Shown: positions 43,832 to 52,505 of the stretch, in pieces
Layout: each line of letters opens with the position of its first letter
Position numbering within the stretch: the first letter of the stretch is position 1
Assembly: GCF_000428065.1 (NCBI RefSeq)
Contig: NZ_ATZF01000013.1
Coordinates: forward strand, 62,001-126,000
Source of the DNA: Shimazuella kribbensis DSM 45090
GTDB lineage: Bacteria; Bacillota; Bacilli; Thermoactinomycetales; Thermoactinomycetaceae
DNA: 64,000 nucleotides
Direction: 5' to 3'
Made by a program: the position numbers and the translations under genes
The notes under the pieces: model-generated
Seen by the model: the letters and a program-made list of their open reading frames with translations, nothing else
Told to the model about the DNA's origin: nothing
The model's database searches: none

Positions 43832-44437
43832 ATGACAACTAAGCGTGGATTAAAATATGATTTTTCGTTAATTGCTATCTTATTAATTCCAATCGGTGTA
43901 GCCATCAATTTCGTTGGTGCTCAAATTGTTTTGCTTCTTAAGCTTCCTGTTTACCTTGATACCATAGGTACCGCATTAACAGCTATGATTGGTGGACCAT
44001 GGATTGGTATGGTGACAGGTCTTTGTACAAACCTTGTGAAAGGGATTTTGAATCCTGTCAGTTTTGCATTCATCCCCGTACAGATGGGTGTAGGGTTAGT
44101 AGTTGGGTTATTAGCGATGTCAGGTATGTTTACAAAAGCATGGAAAGTAATCATTGCAGCGGTTTTGGTTTCGCTTACTTCTACTATCATCGCTTCTCCT
44201 ATTCAAGTCTTAATGTTTGGTGGCGCGACAGGTAATTCATCTGATGCTTTAGTTGCAACATTCCTTGCATCAGGGCAACAAATTTGGACAGCTGTATTCT
44301 CTACCAAAATCATTAATGAATGTATTGATAAAGTTTTCTGTTTACTTATCGCTTTCTTTATTGTCAAAAAGATGTCTCCGAGATATTTATCCAAACTCAA
44401 CTATGGTTCCATATTCATCAAATCGAAAAAACAGTAA
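43832..44437 (+). CDS. ECF transporter S component (substrate-binding membrane subunit)
   Basis: Hydrophobic protein of 201 residues with about six spans, the size and topology of ECF S components, located directly upstream of ecfT and two ecfA genes. The N-terminal part 'KLPVYLDTIGTALTAMIGGP' and 'GLCTNLVKGILNPVSFAFIP' resemble S components of the RibU/HmpT-like class. The start is at the ATG after GGGGGGAC. The specificity is not readable from sequence; the ribokinase and nucleoside hydrolases in the same operon suggest nucleosides or ribose. A cre-like sequence (43792-43805, 12 of 14 positions) lies in front. Confidence 0.8.
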   Translation: MTTKRGLKYDFSLIAILLIPIGVAINFVGAQIVLLLKLPVYLDTIGTALTAMIGGPWIGMVTGLCTNLVKGILNPVSFAFIPVQMGVGLVVGLLAMSGMFTKAWKVIIAAVLVSLTSTIIASPIQVLMFGGATGNSSDALVATFLASGQQIWTAVFSTKIINECIDKVFCLLIAFFIVKKMSPRYLSKLNYGSIFIKSKKQ

Positions 44438-44459
44438 TTTGTGTCGATCTTTTGTGGCC

Positions 44460-44492
44460 AACACCCCAAAGGAACAATTCTTCAGGGGTGTT
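44460..44492 (+). other. intra-operon hairpin between S component and ecfT
   Basis: Eight-base stem AACACCCC / GGGGTGTT without a T tract. It could stabilise or process the mRNA and set different levels for the S component and the energising module. Confidence 0.5.
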
Positions 44493-44549
44493 CCTACCTA
44501 TTAAGATTTTTAGGAAATGAACAAAAGTTGGAGGTTAGGAGGGAATTCT

Positions 44550-45299
44550 ATGGATCAAATAAAAAAATCAATACTCCATCTTTATCCGACTACGAAGTTT
44601 TTAGTTACCTTGTTTCTGTGTATTTCTGTATTTATTGTGCCAGGATATTTATATGCCTACTCTGTTTTGTTTATTTGTATGTTCTTCTCTTACTTAGCGG
44701 GTTCATTCAAAGAGTTTTCCGATTTGGCGATAAAAGCCTTACTGCTGATTGTGGTGTTTATTTTTATACTCCAAAGTTTTTTTTATCCAGGCACGCACGT
44801 GATTTGGAGTTGGAGCATTTTTTCTATTAAGCAAGAAGGTATTGATTTTGCTTTAAACTTAACATCAAAAATCGTAGCCATTGGCTCTTCGTTTATTCTC
44901 TTTTTTCGCATTACCAAAGTGAAAGATTTGATTAGTTCACTAGAGGCATTAGGCCTACCGCCAAAAGTAACCTATATTTTTTTATCGACACTGCAAATTA
45001 TCCCAGAAATGAAAAAATTAACAATCGTAATTATGGATGCGCAAAAAACGAGGGGAGTAGAGACAGAAGGGAAGTTATTCACTCGTATAAAAGCGTTTTT
45101 GCCAACGCTCAGCCCGCTTATTCTAGGTTCAATCGCCGGGACCGAAGAGCGAGTATTGACATTAGAATCAAGAGCTTTTTCGGCGAAGGTCAAAAAGACG
45201 AGCCTATATACAGTGGAGAAGACAAAATATGATCCCATCGTACGGATTATACTCCTTATTTTACTCATCACATTAATTATATGGAGAGTTATGCTATGA
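44550..45299 (+). CDS. ecfT: ECF transporter T component
   Basis: Membrane coupling subunit of 249 residues with about five spans. The cytosolic helices that hold the ATPases are visible, with the two Ala-Arg-Gly-type motifs in degenerate form: 'IVIMDAQKTRGVETEG' and 'LTLESRAFSAKV'. I start at the ATG at 44550 (GGAGG 8 bases before); the frame opens earlier at 44517. Its stop overlaps the next gene's start (ATGA), so translation is probably coupled. Confidence 0.88.
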   Translation: MDQIKKSILHLYPTTKFLVTLFLCISVFIVPGYLYAYSVLFICMFFSYLAGSFKEFSDLAIKALLLIVVFIFILQSFFYPGTHVIWSWSIFSIKQEGIDFALNLTSKIVAIGSSFILFFRITKVKDLISSLEALGLPPKVTYIFLSTLQIIPEMKKLTIVIMDAQKTRGVETEGKLFTRIKAFLPTLSPLILGSIAGTEERVLTLESRAFSAKVKKTSLYTVEKTKYDPIVRIILLILLITLIIWRVML

Positions 45300-46156
45300 G
45301 TATGATTACGATAAAAAATCTATCTTACCAGTATCCAATCGTGGAAACAGATGTCTTGCATGATATCAATATAAGCATAGAAAAAGGAGAATTTTACGCC
45401 GTTATTGGGTCAAACGGTGCTGGGAAAACGACCTTTTGCAATGTCATACGTGGTTTTATTCCCCATTTTTATAAAGGTGATCTACGGGGAGAGATCTTGA
45501 TTGAAGGAAAAGATATTCGGGATTGGGAGTTAGGAGACCTTTCTCAAAAAATCGGGTATGTATTTCAAAATCCATTTACACAAATTAGTGGTGTCAAAGA
45601 GACTGTTTTTGAAGAGATCGCTTTTGGTCTTGAAAATTTAGGATTAGAAGTAGAGATCATCAAGGAAAAAGTAGAAAATGTATTGAAAATGCTAGAGATC
45701 GAATATTTACAGGAGAAAAATCCATTTGAGTTGTCCGGCGGACAAAAGCAAAGGGTTGCCTTGGCGTCTATCATCGTGATGGAACCAGATATATTGGTTA
45801 TTGATGAACCAACCTCTCAGCTTGATCCACAAGGGACAGAAGAGGTCTTCAAAATCATCGAATTAATGAAGAATAAAGGAAAAACGATTATTTTGGTAGA
45901 GCACAAAATGGAATTGATCGCAGAGTACGCGGATCGCATTATTTTGATGCAGGATGGAAAAGTGGTCAAACAAGGGTTAACGAAAGACATATTATCAGAT
46001 GAAGATACCTTGCAATATGGATCAGCCCTGCCACAATATGCTCTGTTTGGTATCGAAATGAGAAATCAAAATATGGATTTAGGTTCTATCCCATTGACAG
46101 AAAAGCAATCCATATCCGTAGTCCAACAATGGATGAAAAAGGAGGGGCTTGCATGA
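45296..46156 (+). CDS. ecfA1: ECF transporter ATPase A1
   Basis: ATPase of 286 residues with complete motifs: Walker A 'GSNGAGKTTFCN', Q-loop 'YVFQNPFTQIS', signature 'LSGGQKQRVALAS', Walker B 'ILVIDEPTSQLDPQG' and H-loop 'ILVEHKMELI'. It starts at 45296 within the ecfT stop and ends overlapping ecfA2 by 4 bases. It is one half of the ATPase pair that powers substrate uptake through EcfT and the S component. Confidence 0.92.
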   Translation: MSMITIKNLSYQYPIVETDVLHDINISIEKGEFYAVIGSNGAGKTTFCNVIRGFIPHFYKGDLRGEILIEGKDIRDWELGDLSQKIGYVFQNPFTQISGVKETVFEEIAFGLENLGLEVEIIKEKVENVLKMLEIEYLQEKNPFELSGGQKQRVALASIIVMEPDILVIDEPTSQLDPQGTEEVFKIIELMKNKGKTIILVEHKMELIAEYADRIILMQDGKVVKQGLTKDILSDEDTLQYGSALPQYALFGIEMRNQNMDLGSIPLTEKQSISVVQQWMKKEGLA

Positions 46157-46968
46157 GTTTTTTAACTTTAAAAGATGTCTCCTTTCAATATCCCAATGGT
46201 TTCAAGGCGGTGAATCAAGTAAATATGTCCTTTGAACGAGGCGAGGCAGTTGCGATTATTGGGCAAAATGGAGCTGGTAAAACCACTACCGTCAAAATGA
46301 TGAATGGTTTACAGAAACCAACCGAAGGGGACGTTTTGGTTGATGGTTGGAATACAAAAGACTATACAACTGCGCAAATTTCGAGGAAAGTCGGCTATGT
46401 ATTTCAAAATCCCGATGATCAGATTTTCCATAATGACGTATACAGTGAGATAGAATTTGGCCCTAAAAATCTCGGCCTTTCTCCAGAACAAGTGGAGGAG
46501 AATGTCATGAAGTCTGCTGAATTGGCTGGTGTAGTACCTTTTTTGAAAGAAAATCCATACAACTTGCCATATTCGATGAGGAAGTTTGTTACGATTGCTT
46601 CTGTGATTGCGATGAATTCAAGTGTGATTATTTTGGATGAGCCTACTGCGGGGCAAGATTTAAAAGCATTGGAGCGGCTTTCTAATTTGATCAAGACTTT
46701 AAATGATGAAGGGAAAACCGTTATTACCATCACGCATGATATTGAATTTGTGGTTCATCACTTTGAACGAGTGATCGTCATGGCGAATCAACAAGTGATA
46801 GCAGATGCAAATAAACGAGAGATCTTTTGGGATTTCGACATTTTAGAAAAAGCAATGTTAAAACAACCCCATATCAGTCGTCTTAGCAATTCCTTAAAGA
46901 TAGATGGTGACATACTAGAAATAACAGAGTTGACAGAGCGATTAAAACGAAAAACAGCAAAGGTATAA
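46153..46968 (+). CDS. ecfA2: ECF transporter ATPase A2 with degenerate signature motif
   Basis: ATPase of 271 residues. Walker A 'GQNGAGKTTTVK', Q-loop 'YVFQNPDDQIF', Walker B 'VIILDEPTAGQD' and the switch His ('TITHDIEFV') are intact. The ABC signature LSGGQ is replaced by 'YSMRKFVTIAS'. The composite ATP site that would use this signature may be weak or inactive, giving an asymmetric pair with EcfA1. AAAGGAGGGG precedes the ATG, which overlaps the ecfA1 stop by 4 bases. The start at 46153 is preferred to 46129. Confidence 0.88.
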   Translation: MSFLTLKDVSFQYPNGFKAVNQVNMSFERGEAVAIIGQNGAGKTTTVKMMNGLQKPTEGDVLVDGWNTKDYTTAQISRKVGYVFQNPDDQIFHNDVYSEIEFGPKNLGLSPEQVEENVMKSAELAGVVPFLKENPYNLPYSMRKFVTIASVIAMNSSVIILDEPTAGQDLKALERLSNLIKTLNDEGKTVITITHDIEFVVHHFERVIVMANQQVIADANKREIFWDFDILEKAMLKQPHISRLSNSLKIDGDILEITELTERLKRKTAKV

Positions 46969-46969
46969 G

Positions 46970-47899
46970 ATGCGGAGTGATTTGATTTTGAAAAGGATTC
47001 TTGTGATTGGAAGCTTAAACATGGATTTGGTTACCCATGTTTCTCATCTTCCAAAACCAGGAGAGACTATCTCGAGTTCTAAATTTTATAAGAATCCTGG
47101 TGGAAAAGGAGCAAATCAGGCGATTGCGGCTGCAAAACTAGGGGCAAATGTACAAATGATTGGGAAAGTAGGATGGGACGACTATGGAACAGATCTTTTA
47201 GACAATCTACGATCTGCTAACGTCCAAATAGATGGAGTAAAACGTGAGGATGTTACAGGGATGGCCTTCATAAATGTGAGTGATGAGGGCGAAAACAACA
47301 TTGTGTTAGTCCCTGGAGCAAATTCAAAAATCACAAATGCGGATATTGATCAAATGAAAGATGAAATAGCAGCATGCGATCTCATCATTTTGCAATTGGA
47401 GATTCCACTTCCTGTTGTTGAATATACTTTGCGATTGGCTAAAAATATACAAAAAGAAGTGATATTAAACCCTGCACCAGCTCAAAAACTATCTACGGAT
47501 ATGTTACGAATGGTGCATACTTTAATCCCCAATGAAACAGAATTGGAAATACTAACTGGTCGCCCCGTTTCTACGGAGAAAGAGTTGATCGAAGCGGCAC
47601 AGATGGTGCGATCATGGGGTGTTAAGAGAATCGTAGTTACTTTGGGGTCAAAAGGGTCGCTGTTAATAAACGATCAGGAACAAGTGCTCCTTCCTGCTTA
47701 TCGAGTAGATGCAGTGGATACAACTGCTGCGGGAGATGCGTATGTGGGGGCTTTTGCTATAGGAATTACATCTGGAATGTCTGATCAAGAAGCAGCAAAA
47801 TTTGCGAGCAAAGTGTCAGCAATCGTAGTTACACGCGAAGGAGCACAACAGTCCTTACCTACAAAGGAAGAAGTCGATAAGATTATACTTTCAGACTAG
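46970..47899 (+). CDS. rbsK: ribokinase
   Basis: PfkB-family sugar kinase of 309 residues that would phosphorylate ribose to ribose 5-phosphate. Motifs: N-terminal 'VIGSLNMDLVTHVSHLPKPG', the first PfkB signature 'NPGGKGANQAIAAAKLGANV', and the catalytic second signature 'VDTTAAGDAYVGAFA' with the base Asp in the AAGD. The ATG at 46970 has AAAGG 6 bases before it; TTG codons at 46982 and 46988 are alternatives. It follows ecfA2 by 1 base. It fits as the step after the nucleoside hydrolases release ribose. Confidence 0.92.
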   Translation: MRSDLILKRILVIGSLNMDLVTHVSHLPKPGETISSSKFYKNPGGKGANQAIAAAKLGANVQMIGKVGWDDYGTDLLDNLRSANVQIDGVKREDVTGMAFINVSDEGENNIVLVPGANSKITNADIDQMKDEIAACDLIILQLEIPLPVVEYTLRLAKNIQKEVILNPAPAQKLSTDMLRMVHTLIPNETELEILTGRPVSTEKELIEAAQMVRSWGVKRIVVTLGSKGSLLINDQEQVLLPAYRVDAVDTTAAGDAYVGAFAIGITSGMSDQEAAKFASKVSAIVVTREGAQQSLPTKEEVDKIILSD

Positions 47900-47932
47900 G
47901 AAAGTGCTCAATCTTAAGAGAGGGGTAAGCCG

Positions 47933-48883
47933 ATGAATGCGGAAAAACGTATTATCCTTGATGTGGATACGGGTATCGATGATGCACTCGCCATCTTATT
48001 CGCAGTAAAATCTCGTAAATTAAAAGTGGAAGGTATCACAACAGGATATGGAAATTGTGATGTGCATCAAGTTACGGAAAATACATTACGAGTACTCGAA
48101 CTAGCACAACCACGTTATGATATACCCGTTGTGATGGGATCAGATAATCCTTTATTTCGAAAACGAAGAGAGTTCTCAGCTGTAATCCATGGTCATAATG
48201 GCCTAGGTGGGTATGAGTTGTCAGGAACAAATCGAACAGCATTGGAAGAGAAAGCGGCAGATTTTATCGTTGATCGCATAAATAAAAATCCTGATCAAAT
48301 TACTTTGGTTTTCACAGGCCGATTGACGAATTTAGCAATCGCTTTAGCAAAAGACCCCACTTTGCCGAGTAAAGTCGAAAGGCTGATATTAATGGGTGGG
48401 GCACTGCATGTACCAGGGAATATTACACCTGTTTCGGAAGCGAACATTCATGGTGATCCAGAAGCTGCCTATCGAGTTTTTCATTCAGGAATTCCGATTA
48501 CGATGGTTGGATTGGATGTCACAGGAAAAACCAAGTTCGGGGAGAAGCATTTTGAGCAATTAATGAACGCTTTGACTTCAGAACAAAACGAACTAAAGGC
48601 ATTTTTAAATCACATATTTACGTTTAGTTTTGAGGCAAGTGATAGTTTAAATGAGGGAAAATATCGTCTTATGCACGATCCATTAGCAGTCGGGGTTGCA
48701 GAAGATCATACTTTGGTAACATGCGAAGATTATTACATTCAAATTGAAACGAAAGGCGCTTTATCATCTGGAGCTACCTTGACAGATTTGCGACATCCCC
48801 AAACACAAATAAATGCCTCTGTTTGTTTAAGTGTGAAAGATGAGTTATTTTTACAACACTATATCAACACAATCGTATCTTAA
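47933..48883 (+). CDS. nucleoside hydrolase 1 (inosine/uridine-preferring family)
   Basis: Enzyme of 316 residues that cleaves the N-glycosidic bond of ribonucleosides to base and ribose. The calcium- and ribose-binding N-terminal motif 'ILDVDTGIDDALAILFA' is intact, with 'GSDNPLFRKRREFSAVIHG' (HGHNGLGG follows), 'LVFTGRLTNLAIAL' and the C-terminal 'RLMHDPLAVGVA' with the metal-ligand Asp. GAGAGGGG precedes the ATG. It stands 33 bases after rbsK and 23 before a second homologue. Confidence 0.92.
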   Translation: MNAEKRIILDVDTGIDDALAILFAVKSRKLKVEGITTGYGNCDVHQVTENTLRVLELAQPRYDIPVVMGSDNPLFRKRREFSAVIHGHNGLGGYELSGTNRTALEEKAADFIVDRINKNPDQITLVFTGRLTNLAIALAKDPTLPSKVERLILMGGALHVPGNITPVSEANIHGDPEAAYRVFHSGIPITMVGLDVTGKTKFGEKHFEQLMNALTSEQNELKAFLNHIFTFSFEASDSLNEGKYRLMHDPLAVGVAEDHTLVTCEDYYIQIETKGALSSGATLTDLRHPQTQINASVCLSVKDELFLQHYINTIVS

Positions 48884-48906
48884 GGGAAAGACAGGGAGGG
48901 AATCAG

Positions 48907-49833
48907 TTGCAGCGTGTACTCTTGGATGTAGATACAGGAATCGATGATACATTAGCCATTTCCTATGCTGTTCGCTCTACGGAATTAGATGTGATAGGGA
49001 TTACGACCTGTTTTGGGAATGTTTCCGTTGACCAAGCTACTGATAATACATTACATGTATTAGAACAACTTGAAGTAGACATCCCAATCGCCAAAGGAGA
49101 AGGGAAACCATTATTTCATCCGATGCATAAATCCTATTCCACTCACTTTCATGGAGAAAATGGATTAGCGAATCAAAGTGTCTCACGTTCGGACAAGCAT
49201 TTGCCTAAACATGCGTCGCAATTTATAATCGAGCAAGTCAAAAAATATCCCCATGAAATCACCATCATTTGTGTGGGATCTCTTACGAATCTAGCATTAA
49301 CGATTATGCAGGAGCCAGAGATTATCTCCCTTGTTAAGAATGTAGTGGTAATGGGTGGCGCAGTAAGAGTACCAGGGAATAATCAAATGCATGCAGAAGC
49401 AAATATTTATGCCGACCCGGAAGCAGCAGATATCGTGTTTCGATCTGGCATTCCCATTACGTTAGTTGGATTAGATGTGACGATGAAAACAGCTTTGTCT
49501 AAGAAAGAAATACAAAAATGGAAAAATCATAATACAAAAGTAAGTAATTTTTTATATGAAATAACCGACTATTATATTGATAGATATAGAAATTACTATG
49601 GTGATCGAGACTATTGTGCCCTTCATGATCCATTAGCTGTAGCAGTAGCGATTGATCCTAGTCTTGTCACCATTGAACCGATGGTTGTATCCATTGATTT
49701 AGAAGGACTTTACTCCTATGGGAGAACAGTTGCCGATCTTCGTGAGCGGTGTACAGATAAACCAAATGTGAATGTGTGTGTAGCAGTAGATTCCGAGCGG
49801 TTTTTAGCTCATTTTCTACAACATATTGTTTAA
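48907..49833 (+). CDS. nucleoside hydrolase 2 (inosine/uridine-preferring family)
   Basis: Second nucleoside hydrolase of 308 residues, starting with TTG after GGGAGGG. Motifs: 'LLDVDTGIDDTLAISYAV', 'HGENGLANQSVS', 'IICVGSLTNLALTI' and 'CALHDPLAVAVAID'. It is clearly diverged from its neighbour, so the two probably differ in base preference, for example purine against pyrimidine nucleosides (inference). It is the last gene of the operon; a terminator follows. Confidence 0.92.
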   Translation: MQRVLLDVDTGIDDTLAISYAVRSTELDVIGITTCFGNVSVDQATDNTLHVLEQLEVDIPIAKGEGKPLFHPMHKSYSTHFHGENGLANQSVSRSDKHLPKHASQFIIEQVKKYPHEITIICVGSLTNLALTIMQEPEIISLVKNVVVMGGAVRVPGNNQMHAEANIYADPEAADIVFRSGIPITLVGLDVTMKTALSKKEIQKWKNHNTKVSNFLYEITDYYIDRYRNYYGDRDYCALHDPLAVAVAIDPSLVTIEPMVVSIDLEGLYSYGRTVADLRERCTDKPNVNVCVAVDSERFLAHFLQHIV

Positions 49834-49855
49834 TTTAGTATGATCTATATCCATT

Positions 49856-49888
49856 AAAAGCGTACTCTCTGTTCGCTTTTTCTTTTTA
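49856..49888 (+). terminator. terminator of the nucleoside operon
   Basis: Seven-base stem AAAAGCG / CGCTTTT followed by a T-rich tail. Confidence 0.75.
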
Positions 49889-50036
49889 TTAGTCAAAAAA
49901 CTAGGAAAAGGCTTCAGGGTTGATTTTGATCCTTTAGCTGACTGTATTATTTGGATTTATTAGAAAAAAACAGATATTCAAATGAATTTCCAAGATGATA
50001 TAATATTCAAGGGATTGTTGCAATTGGAGGAGGGTG

Positions 50037-50378
50037 ATGATGGATAAAAGAAGAATGGCAAAAGATTTTGTAGATATCATGGATCAGATGGAAAATGTTC
50101 GTAACAATCGAAAATTCGTTATGGTGGAGATTCTCCTTCTCTCTGTGGCCATAGGATATTATTTGGGTTCTTGGATAGCCCTCATTGGTTCTGTTATCAT
50201 TTTAGCAATTTTATTTGTTATTCCATTTTTAAGAGCAGTCATCTTTTTATTTTTAAGTATCATCTGGGGCCTCATCGGTTTTGCTATTTTAGCATTGTTT
50301 TTAAGTACAAATTTGGCGATAGCAGGTGGTGCACTAATAGGTCTGCTCGTTTTTTTTATTCATATGGGTTCGAGATAG
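50037..50378 (+). CDS. small membrane protein of unknown function
   Basis: Protein of 113 residues. A polar, basic start (about 1-27) is followed by about four hydrophobic segments with almost no polar residues. I do not recognise the family. GGAGGAGG precedes a run of GTG-ATG-ATG codons, so the exact start is 50034, 50037 or 50040. It is monocistronic with a hairpin after it. Confidence 0.6.
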   Translation: MMDKRRMAKDFVDIMDQMENVRNNRKFVMVEILLLSVAIGYYLGSWIALIGSVIILAILFVIPFLRAVIFLFLSIIWGLIGFAILALFLSTNLAIAGGALIGLLVFFIHMGSR

Positions 50379-50386
50379 TAGAAAAA

Positions 50387-50428
50387 GAGGTCTTCCGAAG
50401 ATTTTATGATCCTTGGAAGCCCTTTTTT
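50387..50428 (+). terminator. terminator of the small membrane protein gene
   Basis: Arms GGTCTTCCGAAG and CTTGGAAGCCC with one mismatch, then six T residues. Confidence 0.6.
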
Positions 50429-50964
50429 GTTGTGGCTTTATGCTTCTTTGTAAAGAGAACGGAATTCTTAATTTAGAAAAGCCAAAATGGAACAAAAAAT
50501 AAGATAATCTATCAAATTACTTCAACTCAACTCTTATTTGTTCTTTTCATCTATTTATATGAACATGTCAACTACAAAGCAAAGCAATTCGCTCAAGGTA
50601 GAATCTTGGGTATTTTTGTTTTTGGAGGAATCAATTTTCATTTTTGTATTCATTATCAACTAATTTACTTATCTTTTCCATATCATAATGAAAACTATAC
50701 AAATCTTAAACTATTACGTTACGTAAATGTCAATCACGTGCTGTTGTTATGAAACTTATCAGTTAGGCAAAAACAACAGTGGGATTAGTTAAATAGGAAT
50801 TGTTACTATTTTATATATGGGGTAATAAGTGCTAATGCTACTTTTAGTCTGTGATAATTATTAAAAACGAGAGTGTATAATACGATTATACACCTATTTA
50901 TGTTTGTTGTTTGGAATCACCCCCTCTGTTTTGTTCACAATGTCGATTTAATATTCTTGTTTAC

Positions 50965-50985
50965 AAATAAGAATGATTACGATAT
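50965..50985 (+). promoter_or_regulatory. Zur-type operator
   Basis: AAATAAGAATGATTACGATAT resembles the Zur consensus AAATCGTAATNATTACGATTT: the right half-site ATTACGAT is exact, the left is partial. It ends 33 bases before the start of the ZagA-type gene, as in zinc-regulated yciC. Confidence 0.75.
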
Positions 50986-51017
50986 AAGTGAGGGTGTACA
51001 TTGGAGGAGGAGATAAA

Positions 51018-52232
51018 ATGCTAGAAAAGAAAATACCAGTAACCGTGTTAAGTGGGTATTTAGGTTCTGGAAAGACTACCATTTTAAATCATGTCTTAAA
51101 CAACCGAGAAGGCAAAAAGGTAGCGGTCATTGTAAATGATATGAGTGAGATAAATATCGATGGAAAACTAGTGAATCAAGAAGGAAATCTATCACGAACA
51201 GAAGAGAAGCTTGTTGAAATGTCCAATGGGTGTATTTGTTGTACTTTACGCGAGGATCTACTTTTGGAAGTAGAGCGTTTAGCAAAGGATGGAAGTTTTG
51301 ATTATATTTTAATTGAGTCTACTGGTATTAGTGAACCTATCCCTGTCGCACAAACTTTCACTTATATCGACGAGGAGCTTGGAATTGATCTCAGTCAATT
51401 TTGTCGTTTGGATACGATGGTAACGGTTGTGGACGCTTATCGTTTTTGGCACGATTTTTCCTCTGGGGAAACATTAGTAGACCGACAAGAGGGACTGGAT
51501 GCAGAGGATCACCGTGATGTGGTTGATTTGCTCATCGATCAGATAGAATTTTGTGATGTCTTGATCCTCAACAAATGCGATTTAGTTAGTGAAGTTGAGT
51601 TGGCAAAGTTAGAATCGGTGTTGAAGAAAATTCAACCAAAAGCACAAATCATTCGTAGTTCGTATGGAAGAGTGGATTCGGAACACATTCTTGATACAAA
51701 ACGTTTTCATTTTGAAGAAGCCAGCCTTTCTGCTGGATGGATTCAAGAACTAAACCAACCTGAACATACTCCTGAAACGGACGAGTACGGTATTTCATCG
51801 ATGGTTTATCGAAATAGACGACCTTTTCACCCTGCAAGGATGATGGATTGGTTCAACGAATGGCCCGAAACCATCGTGCGTGCCAAAGGGATTGTTTGGA
51901 TCGCGACACGGAATGATTTTGCTTTTCTTCTCAGCCAAGCTGGTCCATCTATCCAACTTGGCCCGTTATCCAATTGGGTGGCTTCTCTACCATTAGAGGA
52001 GCAAGAATGGTACAAAAAAGAAGATCCTGAGCTTTCAGAGGCATGGCAAGAACCATATGGAGATCGAAAAAATGAACTGGTATTAATCGGCTTAGATATG
52101 GATCAAGAGCAATTAAAAAAAGAGTTAGACCAATTGGTGTTAACCGAGGAAGAAATGAACCAAGAATGGCATACTTTTTATGATCCGTTACCAAGTGAGA
52201 AGCAACAAATAGAGGGAAGCTTCGTTTCATGA
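51018..52232 (+). CDS. zagA: COG0523 GTPase, ZagA/YciC-type zinc metallochaperone
   Basis: G3E-family GTPase of 404 residues. N-terminal P-loop 'VLSGYLGSGKTTILNHVL', the COG0523 metal-binding signature Cys-x-Cys-Cys in 'SNGCICCTLREDLL', 'ILIESTGISEPIPVAQTF' and guanine-specificity 'LILNKCDL', followed by the C-terminal CobW domain. AGGAGGAG precedes the ATG at 51018. With a Zur-type box in front, it matches Bacillus YciC/ZagA, induced in zinc starvation and thought to deliver zinc to essential enzymes. No zinc-independent paralogue gene lies beside it. Confidence 0.92.
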   Translation: MLEKKIPVTVLSGYLGSGKTTILNHVLNNREGKKVAVIVNDMSEINIDGKLVNQEGNLSRTEEKLVEMSNGCICCTLREDLLLEVERLAKDGSFDYILIESTGISEPIPVAQTFTYIDEELGIDLSQFCRLDTMVTVVDAYRFWHDFSSGETLVDRQEGLDAEDHRDVVDLLIDQIEFCDVLILNKCDLVSEVELAKLESVLKKIQPKAQIIRSSYGRVDSEHILDTKRFHFEEASLSAGWIQELNQPEHTPETDEYGISSMVYRNRRPFHPARMMDWFNEWPETIVRAKGIVWIATRNDFAFLLSQAGPSIQLGPLSNWVASLPLEEQEWYKKEDPELSEAWQEPYGDRKNELVLIGLDMDQEQLKKELDQLVLTEEEMNQEWHTFYDPLPSEKQQIEGSFVS

Positions 52233-52362
52233 GAGAACTCAGTAGCCCTTTCTATCAGCATGAATTTTTATGAGGTTTTTTCATTGTCATCCAAAATGAA
52301 TATCTGGCAGAATACGAACTAGGAGTAGTATCCTTTACAGACAATACATAAAAGAGGAATCA

Positions 52363-52391
52363 TTGACAATTTGATTTGTTGATCTTATACT
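52363..52391 (+). promoter_or_regulatory. sigma-A type promoter of the EamA transporter gene
   Basis: TTGACA at 52363-52368, a 17-base spacer, then TATACT at 52386-52391. Transcription would start near 52398, about 108 bases before the gene, giving a leader that contains a terminator hairpin. Confidence 0.75.
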
Positions 52392-52446
52392 TCTTTGTAA
52401 TAAAACCTTTTGGGTTGTGGACTTTTCTAGAGGTAACTCTATTTTC

Positions 52447-52481
52447 GCCACACAATTGCTGATGCAATTGTGTGGCTTTTT
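52447..52481 (+). terminator. leader terminator (attenuator candidate) before the EamA gene
   Basis: Perfect 13-base stem GCCACACAATTGC / GCAATTGTGTGGC with a TGAT loop, then TTTTTAT. It lies between the promoter and the ribosome site of the downstream gene. Confidence 0.75.
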
Positions 52482-52505
52482 ATGTTAAGCAGAGGAGGAA
52501 AAGAA

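Larger units (their letters stand above)
50379..51017. other. intergenic region upstream of zagA
   Basis: About 640 bases. It holds the hairpin at 50387-50428, an 8-base-stem palindrome GTGTATAA / TTATACAC at 50873-50893, and the Zur-type box at 50965-50985. No gene seen in the AT-rich middle part. Confidence 0.4.

Noticed and set aside
44441-44830. Plus-strand frame of 129 codons overlapping ecfT
   Set aside because: Begins in the intra-operon hairpin and overlaps the well-supported EcfT frame.
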